Shown here piece by piece: positions 6,578-11,257 of a stretch of 11,257 nucleotides of DNA. Every line of letters starts with the position of its first letter. The first letter of the stretch is position 1. The stretch comes from Bacteroidota bacterium. Its GTDB lineage: Bacteria; Bacteroidota; Bacteroidia; Bacteroidales; WCHB1-69. The notes beneath the pieces are model-generated. The model was given only the letters and a program-made list of their open reading frames with translations, did not search any database and was not told where the DNA came from. Made by a program: the position numbers and the translations under genes. The DNA lies in assembly GCA_023413895.1 (NCBI GenBank), contig JAEZOU010000015.1, positions 1 through 11,257 on the forward strand, read 5' to 3'.

Positions 6578-6620
6578 AAGGCAAGTATCGTAATGCCTCG
6601 TGCATTATGATTCTTGCCTT
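6578..6620 (-). terminator. Hairpin downstream of the DUF4143-type ATPase gene
   Basis: AAGGCAAG (6578-6585) and CTTGCCTT (6613-6620) are perfect complements, and the stem nearly continues inward (CGTAATGC against GCATTATG). It lies about 50 bases past the stop of the minus-strand ATPase gene. There is no T run, so it may be an RNA 3' stabiliser or a recombination site, and not a classical terminator. Confidence 0.35.
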
Positions 6621-6672
6621 GCTATATTTAGATTATTACAAACTGATTGTGAATGTTTATGGGCTAATTACT

Positions 6673-7989
6673 TTAATCCTTAAGACAGCCAAGAGGAATT
6701 ACCTTAACACCATCTTCGCGAGTATAGGCAATTTCACCACCAGTCAATACAATGAGGAGGTCTGGTTCTCGAAGAGGCATTTGTTTCTCTGTTTTATTCT
6801 TCTCACGAATTAATTTTTGCATCTCAAGCAAATGCGTTGCACCTTCATCAATGTCTCTACTGCCAAGTTTACATTCAATCAGTGCATATCGCTGATCATC
6901 AAGATGTAAAACTATATCTGCTTCAAGTCCATACCTATCATGGTAATAAGACACTTTACCTCCCATAGATTGAGAATAGACCTTTAAGTCGCGAATACAC
7001 ATACACTCAAATACGAATCCAAATGTCTTTAAGTCCAATTCAAGAGTTTTAGGAGATGCACCCATAGCTGCAACGGCAATAGACGGATCTATAAAGCATC
7101 TTTTTTTACTTGATCTTATTGCAGATGCAGAACGAATAGCAGGACACCAGGCTTCAATATCTTCTATTACGAATAAACGCTTTAATGCATCAACATACTC
7201 ATCGAAAGTGGATTGCGCTGTTGTTTCCATTTCCGCTTTTACATCTTCCAACATTGCAGATTTCTTTGCCAAAGTGCATAGATTTCGAGCATAAGAACGT
7301 AATATCAGTCTAGCTAACTCTGGGTTACGTTGTACATCGTCTATACTAGAGATGTCCTCATTACAAATCTTGTTTAGATAGTCTTTTGCTATAAGCAGTT
7401 TGGCTTTATCACTTGTTACACTCAAGGAATCAGGCCAACCACCTCTACAAGCCACCATAATCAGTTCTTCAATAGAAAGTTTGGATGTAACACCATCAAT
7501 ATCTAAATCTTTATTATCAAACAGCTCAAGAAAAGATATCTCACCTGAAGATTCTGTTGACTCATACAGACTCATTGGATACATTGTCATTGTGGAAATT
7601 CTACCGGTTCCTGTATGCATTCTTCTTTCCTCTTCTGGTGTATCCTTTTCGTTCTTTTTCTTTATAACGGTAGAACCGGTAAGAATAAACTGACCTTTAA
7701 GTTTCCTTTGGTCAACTATTGTTCTTACAGCATCCCAAAGTATTGGAGCATCTTGCCATTCATCAATAAGTCTTGGTGTTTCACCTTTCAAAAGTATAGA
7801 CGGTTTTGTCCTGATTGTAGCTAAATAGCCTGCTCGCTTATCCGGATCCTGCAATTTAACCACACTCTTTGCTTGTCTTTCTGCTGTTGTAGTCTTTCCA
7901 CACCATTTTGGTCCATTGATTTGCACTGCACCAAAAGCCTCTAATCTCAAGGATAGTTCCTCGTCTGCTATTCTTCTTAAATAATCCAT
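6673..7989 (-). CDS. AAA+ ATPase with DUF4143 nuclease-like C-terminal domain
   Basis: This 438-residue protein has Walker A GPKWCGKT (residues 26-33) and Walker B LIDEWQD (74-80), plus the arginine-rich GTGRISTMTMYPMSL segment typical of the AAA_14/DUF4143 family. The C-terminal domain ends with GLEADIVLH (Glu356, Asp358) and ALIECKLGS (Glu372, Lys374), a PD-(D/E)XK-like site. The reading frame is open upstream to 8367, but that part is a translation of an IS end and a 252-bp repeat. The ATG at 7989 (MDYLRRIADEEL) fits the family's normal start. A TAnnTTTG element lies at 8021-8014 and a 23-bp-phased repeat array lies further upstream. It is cargo of the mosaic element. The family's biological role is unsettled; toxin-like, defence and mobile-element maintenance roles are all possible. 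Confidence 0.82.
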   Translation of the reverse strand: MDYLRRIADEELSLRLEAFGAVQINGPKWCGKTTTAERQAKSVVKLQDPDKRAGYLATIRTKPSILLKGETPRLIDEWQDAPILWDAVRTIVDQRKLKGQFILTGSTVIKKKNEKDTPEEERRMHTGTGRISTMTMYPMSLYESTESSGEISFLELFDNKDLDIDGVTSKLSIEELIMVACRGGWPDSLSVTSDKAKLLIAKDYLNKICNEDISSIDDVQRNPELARLILRSYARNLCTLAKKSAMLEDVKAEMETTAQSTFDEYVDALKRLFVIEDIEAWCPAIRSASAIRSSKKRCFIDPSIAVAAMGASPKTLELDLKTFGFVFECMCIRDLKVYSQSMGGKVSYYHDRYGLEADIVLHLDDQRYALIECKLGSRDIDEGATHLLEMQKLIREKNKTEKQMPLREPDLLIVLTGGEIAYTREDGVKVIPLGCLKD

Positions 7990-8013
7990 ATCAGAACTTG
8001 ATTTTAATTTGTG

Positions 8014-8021
8014 CAAAAATA
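8014..8021 (-). promoter_or_regulatory. -7 element (TATTTTTG) of the DUF4143-type ATPase gene
   Basis: On the minus strand TATTTTTG matches TAnnTTTG, 24 bases before the ATG at 7989. No good -33 TTTG is present; the site falls in the last, most degenerate unit of the upstream repeat array, so an activator could substitute. Confidence 0.5.
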
Positions 8022-8026
8022 GCAAT

Positions 8027-8139
8027 TCTTTTTTATCTCGGACATATCCTGTGTTTTTGCGGTATTTTATCCTTTGAATTTGTGATGTATTACACTTTGT
8101 TTTTGTGGCAACTTGTCCTTTGTTTTTGCGATACTGTCC
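8027..8139 (-). repeat. Array of 4-5 degenerate 23-bp repeats upstream of the ATPase gene
   Basis: Units at 8050-8072, 8073-8095, 8096-8118 and 8119-8139 (the last 21 bases long), with a weaker one at 8027-8049, keep a 23-base period. On the minus strand each starts GGA or GTG and most end CGCAAAAACAAA or CACAAAAACAAA. The outermost unit overlaps the IS-end tip (ATACTGTCCC). A fixed two-turn spacing directly upstream of the -7 element suggests cooperative regulator binding. Confidence 0.5.
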
Positions 8140-8381
8140 CGAAAAGTGTGTAAAAATTGTTTGTGCAAAGATATATTTTTTTTGACATTTGCGAGTGATT
8201 TTATAATTTTTTACGTTTTGAAGTGTGGTTTCACTTCGGCCAGCCTCCGTTTCATCACACTTCAAAGCTAATCCCATCGAAAGTGTTGTTGCTCGTGAAC
8301 AAAAGCAGTAATCGGGTAGTTGTAGCAGCTCATTTCCGTTGCGACTCCATATAAAAGCACCAGTCACGCTTCCACATTGGG
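8130..8381. repeat. 252-bp repeat, left copy, with an IS-end tip and outward -7 element
   Basis: It matches 10968-11219 in the same orientation with only a few substitutions and single-base indels. The left edge is the IS-end sequence GATACTGTCCCGAAAAGTG. The right edge is CGCTTCCACATTGGG, where it joins the truncated transposase. On the minus strand TATCTTTG (8173-8166) points out of the repeat towards the ATPase gene. An internal inverted repeat (TTTGAAGTGTG 8217-8227, CACACTTCAAA 8256-8266) is perfect in this copy. Open frames across it look like by-products and not genes. Confidence 0.75.
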
Positions 8382-9047
8382 CAAAGCATCGCTAACTACC
8401 AACCCCACCTTATGGACTCCTCTGTCGCGCAGATTTTGCAAGATTTCGTCCCAAAAACTGGCACTTTCGTGAGGATTATTATAGATACCCAAAACCTCCC
8501 TCGTCTTGTCAGACTTCACTGCTAAAACGCTGAAATAAGCTTCCTTGCTGCAGCTGTCACCTCTACGCGTAGAGGCATAGAGTGCATCAATATAGAGAAT
8601 CGGATAATAATTTTCCAAGGGCCGGGCCAACCATTCTTCCGCCTCCTTTCGGGCATAATCGAACATACGGCTTACTTGGCTGGTGCTGTATTTCTTGCCG
8701 TATAGCTCCTCAAACACTTCGGCAACATCCTGCGTGGTCAACCCTTTTCGATATAAACTATATGCAACTCTTTGAGCCTCTTCCTGTTGATCCTTCAAAA
8801 GTGCCAAAATCATTGGATAAAAATTGCCGTTTCGAGTCCTTGGAACTTGTAATTCCAACAGTTTCCCACTACCGTAAATCTTTCGGTAACGATAGCCATT
8901 GCTGTAATCCAAGTAATTCTCATTGTGGATTTCGCGTTCCGATTTCATTAGTATTTCGAGACATTTCTTCAAAACCTCTTCCAATCCTGCTCTGTTGAGC
9001 AATTCGTGTTCTAAAATTTCGTACTTTCGCACTTGTGTAATTTCCAT
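8364..9047 (-). pseudogene. IS256-family (mutator-type) transposase, C-terminally truncated
   Basis: This is 227 residues against about 400 for a complete IS256-type transposase. The N-terminal part contains YLDYSNGYRYRKIYGSGKLL and LQVPRTRNGNFYP, typical of the family, then SLYRKGLTTQDVAEVFEELY. The catalytic core starts with the first aspartate in LYIDALYAS (Asp154) and has a second in LVVSDAL (Asp220). Just after it the frame reads PNVEA and stops, at the junction with the 252-bp repeat, so the final catalytic glutamate and C-terminal domain are lost and the enzyme should be inactive. A TATATTTG -7 element lies in the adjacent terminal repeat (9076-9069). It might still bind IS ends and interfere with transposition by related elements; that is speculation. 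Confidence 0.85.
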
Positions 9048-9062
9048 TTGTTTAATTTTTTA

Positions 9063-9115
9063 GTTTTGCAAATATATCATATTTGCCGGAAATTACACAC
9101 TTTTGGGATACTACC
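9063..9115 (-). repeat. Right terminal inverted repeat of the mosaic element, with transposase -7 element
   Basis: Read on the minus strand it starts GGTAGTATCCCAAAAGTGTG and ends GCAAAAC, mirroring 6433-6486. TATATTTG at 9076-9069 matches TAnnTTTG and would drive the transposase gene beginning at 9047. The tip abuts codon 132 of the broken radical SAM gene. Confidence 0.7.
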
Positions 9116-9510
9116 CTGATCCCCTTCATTACATCTTGCGACATGTAAGTTGGTTGTTTTGATTTCTCAAAACAATAATGACAGTTGAAACAACAGTCCA
9201 TCGTAGGTGCTATGGTGAGCGATATGCTGTCTCTTTCTCCTCGCATAGCCATTATGATGGATTTGTAAGTAAGGAATTCATCCTCGTTGTTCTCGGCGAT
9301 AAATCTATTACTTTTTAACAATGTGACGATGTCCGTGTCAACTAAGCTATTTATTTGGTGATTGTTCTTTTTAGCGTCGTTTAAAAATTGATACAACTCT
9401 TCATCAATTTCTATAAGTGCATTAGATAAGGAATTGTATATGTAATATCTTTTCTCGTTGTTTATCAGAAAAGTATAACGAGAGACTTTATATTCTATAT
9501 TACTATTCAT
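9116..9510 (-). pseudogene. Radical SAM (SPASM-type peptide maturase-like) protein, 3' end lost to IS insertion
   Basis: About 131 genuine residues remain. The N-terminal domain (YKVSRYTFLI, YYIYNSLSNALIEIDEELYQF) matches the leader domain common in Bacteroidota radical SAM/SPASM peptide-modifying and sulfatase-maturase-like enzymes. The [4Fe-4S] motif CxxxCxxC is present as Cys106, Cys110, Cys113 in DCCFNCHYCFE. Reading then runs through YMSQDVMKGIR into the IS end, adding about 20 foreign residues before a stop at 9052. The rest of the TIM barrel and any SPASM clusters are gone, so the enzyme is presumably dead. It follows a secreted metallopeptidase gene by 9 bases, indicating one operon. 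The original substrate peptide is not visible here; it may have been downstream, beyond the break. Confidence 0.8.
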
Positions 9511-9519
9511 TTTGTGTTT

Positions 9520-10944
9520 TTATTTCGTTTTAAAAATCAAAACAAATTCTCTTACAGGAATATACGAAGCACTTGTAGTATAAATTGAAACCGGAATACC
9601 ATACGTTGTATGCGGTTTTAGCGGACCGTCTACCGGGAAAGCTACCGTGCGGTCATCTATCCAAAATTCATCTTCTTTCAATGGTGGCACTTCTGCATTA
9701 TCATCGTCCGCGAAATTCCCCCACACAAAAAATTGTTGCATAGGTTGTGAAAAAGAGATGATGATCGTATCCAAATCTGTATCCACCATTGAGTTTTTTG
9801 AAGGGTAAGTGTATCTTACACATGGCCTCATCAACTCGAATTGTGGAAGATAATAGTTCTCCATGTTTTGAGGAATCTGCTGCATAAAGCCCAAAAGTTG
9901 CGGCATAATGTCCTCAAAGTGCGGATACTGGCCTTTTTTTTCGGCGAAAATTTCCAGAAAATCAATAAGATCTCTCATCCATATCAGTCCAGTCAGGTGG
10001 TTTATGATTAAGTTTCGTCTCATTTGTTTGGCAGTCAGAACAGGGTGGGTGTTCAGGTAAGTAAATTCACACAATCGGTTTGTGCTTTCGTAAAACAAAG
10101 CCTCTGGTGAGACATACAAGCTTGTCGTCAGCGGTTCGCTGACATAAGCAAAAATACTGTCACATGCAGGTTCAAAAACGCTCCAATATTTGTCGCAAAT
10201 GGGGTTGACATAGTTGTGGCAAATTTCATGAATGAGCACTTCGAATGAACTCCAATCGAAAATAGGATAATTCAATGAGTCGGTATTCCCACATCCCAAA
10301 GCGCAATTAAAATAGGTTTTACCGGTTTTGTCTTTACAGGTCACACTGAAATTGTTAAATCCGTTTGAGGGGACAACCCACACATTGTCCAATTGATACG
10401 GCTGACCGAAAAAAGAGGTGAACCAAGCAGTGTCAATCTGATTGACCAATTCTTGCATCCTTTCTTCTGCTTTGTTGTAAAAATCAGAATGTTGCAGAAA
10501 GAAGCGATGAAACTTGGTGTCTTTATAAAATTTGTTCAACAAGCGGAGATATTCTTCCAGTTCAGCTTTTGTCCAGACGCTGCCAGTAGTGTCTTTGGCG
10601 GGTGCTGTATCATAGCAGGTAATCAATTTCTTGGAAAAAGAGAGCTTGTTGTTAGTGATTTCGATTTCTGCCGCTGATGTCGCGATAAACGATATTTCAA
10701 ATGGCTGTTTTGTTCCAATAATATTCTTGACGAATTTCACCAAATCGTGGTTTTTATATTTGTCGAAGTATTCGTTGATGTCATTCACATAATTTTGGGG
10801 AACGGGATACGCAAAAACGTCAATATCCGTCAGTCGGAACACGATACTGGTCAATTCAAAGCGTTCGTCCACTTTTACATTGATTTGGCATATACCAATT
10901 TGAAAACAACTGATGAAAAGAAGAAAAATCAATATTTTTTTCAT
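9520..10944 (-). CDS. Secreted DUF4932 family metallopeptidase-like protein
   Basis: This 474-residue protein starts with a clear signal peptide (MKKILIFLLFISCFQIGIC, cleavage probably before QINV; no convincing lipobox). The central region resembles the DUF4932 family and carries a zincin motif LIHEICHNYVNP (His239, Glu240, His243). A candidate third ligand is Glu286 in YESTNRLCEF. From about residue 385 (RYTYPSKNSMVDTDLDTIII) to the end lies a beta-rich Ig-like domain with the TYGIPVSIYT pattern seen in SbsA-type domains. It probably acts in the periplasm or at the cell surface as a zinc peptidase; the substrate is unknown. It is first in an operon with the broken radical SAM gene. Its own promoter region has been displaced, since an IS-end repeat begins 22 bases upstream of the start codon. 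Confidence 0.78.
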   Translation of the reverse strand: MKKILIFLLFISCFQIGICQINVKVDERFELTSIVFRLTDIDVFAYPVPQNYVNDINEYFDKYKNHDLVKFVKNIIGTKQPFEISFIATSAAEIEITNNKLSFSKKLITCYDTAPAKDTTGSVWTKAELEEYLRLLNKFYKDTKFHRFFLQHSDFYNKAEERMQELVNQIDTAWFTSFFGQPYQLDNVWVVPSNGFNNFSVTCKDKTGKTYFNCALGCGNTDSLNYPIFDWSSFEVLIHEICHNYVNPICDKYWSVFEPACDSIFAYVSEPLTTSLYVSPEALFYESTNRLCEFTYLNTHPVLTAKQMRRNLIINHLTGLIWMRDLIDFLEIFAEKKGQYPHFEDIMPQLLGFMQQIPQNMENYYLPQFELMRPCVRYTYPSKNSMVDTDLDTIIISFSQPMQQFFVWGNFADDDNAEVPPLKEDEFWIDDRTVAFPVDGPLKPHTTYGIPVSIYTTSASYIPVREFVLIFKTK

Positions 10945-10967
10945 GATAATAGGTTTTTATTAAAATG

Positions 10968-11219
10968 GATACTGTCCCGAAAAGTGTGTAAAAATTGTTT
11001 GTGCAAAGATATAATTTTTTTTTAACATTTGCGAGTGATTTATAATTTTTTACGTTTTGAAGTCTGTTTTCACTTCGGCCAGCCTCCGTTTCATCACACT
11101 TCAAAGCTAATCCCACCGAAAGTGTTGTTGCTCGTGAACAAAAGCAGTAATCGGGTAGTTGTAGCAGCTCATTTCCGTTGCGACACCATATAAAAGTATA
11201 GTCCCGCTTCCACATTGGG
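10968..11219. repeat. 252-bp repeat, right copy, with an IS-end tip and outward -7 element
   Basis: This is a direct copy of 8130-8381. The tip GGATACTGTCCCG begins at 10967, just before the metallopeptidase gene. The right edge CGCTTCCACATTGGG ends at 11219, after which the two copies diverge. Short differences include GAAGTCTG against GAAGTGTG, which breaks the internal inverted repeat in this copy. The sequence beyond 11219 (38 bases) shows no recognisable feature. Confidence 0.75.
11004..11011 (-). promoter_or_regulatory. Outward -7 element (TATCTTTG) in the repeat, facing the metallopeptidase operon
   Basis: On the minus strand TATCTTTG matches the -7 consensus and lies about 60 bases before the start codon at 10944. 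No good -33 element is seen. The same element is kept in the left repeat copy at 8173-8166. Confidence 0.45.
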
Positions 11220-11257
11220 ATTAACCCAACGGACTAACCTATTTCGGCATATAGTAT

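Larger units (their letters stand above)
6433..9115. mobile_element. IS256-type-ended mosaic element carrying an ATPase gene
   Basis: It is bounded by imperfect inverted repeats of about 53 bp (6433-6486 and 9063-9115), both starting GGTAGTATCCC at the tip. Inside, from the right, are a truncated IS256-family transposase (minus), a 252-bp repeat, an intact DUF4143-type ATPase gene (minus) and a second IS-end type facing the left outer repeat. The left flank is a broken ATPase gene and the right flank a broken radical SAM gene. The bases next to the two tips (AGATTGGAA and CTGATCC) do not match, so there is no visible 8-9 bp target duplication. The structure is best explained by successive insertions plus recombination or deletion between IS copies. 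Whether the whole unit can move is unknown; its own transposase is incomplete. Confidence 0.65.

Noticed and set aside
6607..6813. 68-residue plus-strand open frame
   Set aside because: It overlaps the downstream hairpin and runs antisense into the 3' end of the ATPase gene, with no start signal.
8027..8139. CRISPR array
   Set aside because: The 23-bp units are contiguous and degenerate with no unique spacers, and no cas gene is nearby.
7990..8367. In-frame N-terminal extension of the DUF4143-type ATPase (126 residues)
   Set aside because: It crosses the -7 element, the 23-bp repeat array, the IS tip and the 252-bp repeat, and shows no protein-like composition. Family members start near the ATG at 7989.
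8582..8998. 138-residue open frame antisense to the transposase
   Set aside because: It is a shadow of the IS256-family coding sequence, with no recognisable domain or promoter.
6425..9124. Target-site duplication for a single clean IS insertion
   Set aside because: Bases flanking the two tips were compared and do not match over 8-9 positions.
10856..11215. 119-residue open frame across the start of the metallopeptidase gene and the right 252-bp repeat
   Set aside because: Most of it translates the repeat and IS end, and it runs antisense-like through the real gene's start in another frame. A similar frame in the left copy fuses to the ATPase gene. It is a by-product of the repeat.

Overview
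The window looks like an accessory stretch of a Bacteroidales-type (Bacteroidota) chromosome. Three things point there: repeated matches to the Bacteroidota -7 promoter element TAnnTTTG, low overall GC, and gene families typical of the group (a large YfhO-like membrane protein, a DUF4932 metallopeptidase, AAA+/DUF4143 ATPases, IS256-type elements). I would not name a genus.

Bases 3-4485 hold plus-strand genes. First is the 3' part of a YfhO-like multi-membrane-segment protein (5' end outside the window). A compact three-gene operon with overlapping reading frames follows: a Cro/C1-type DNA-binding protein, an ImmA/IrrE-type zinc peptidase and a PIN-like putative nuclease. Its promoter is flanked by a perfect 10-bp inverted repeat. 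A GT2 glycosyltransferase comes next. The three-gene operon reads as a self-regulated toxin-antitoxin-like or stress/defence module inserted between envelope genes, and is one of the two most interesting systems here.

Bases 4486-6437 hold a convergent minus-strand AAA+ ATPase with a C-terminal PD-(D/E)XK-like region and a near-ideal promoter, then a roughly 400-base intergenic region. That region leads to the first 34 codons of a second, plus-strand ATPase gene, cut off inside its Walker A loop by an IS end.

Bases 6433-9115 are a mosaic bounded by imperfect inverted repeats of about 53 bp. Inside are an 85-bp piece with an IS end at each side, an intact minus-strand DUF4143-type ATPase gene with a 23-bp-phased repeat array upstream, a 252-bp repeat, and the N-terminal half of an IS256-family transposase lacking the last catalytic residue. 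The two outer flanks are different broken genes with no matching target duplication, so this is a rearrangement and not one clean insertion.

Bases 9116-11257 hold a two-gene minus-strand operon: a secreted DUF4932 metallopeptidase followed 9 bp later by a radical SAM gene truncated by the IS end. The operon is preceded by a second copy of the 252-bp repeat, in direct orientation, which carries a promoter-like element pointing out of the repeat into the operon. The peptidase/radical SAM pairing suggests a broken peptide-modification (RiPP-like) locus. No rRNA, tRNA or CRISPR array was seen.
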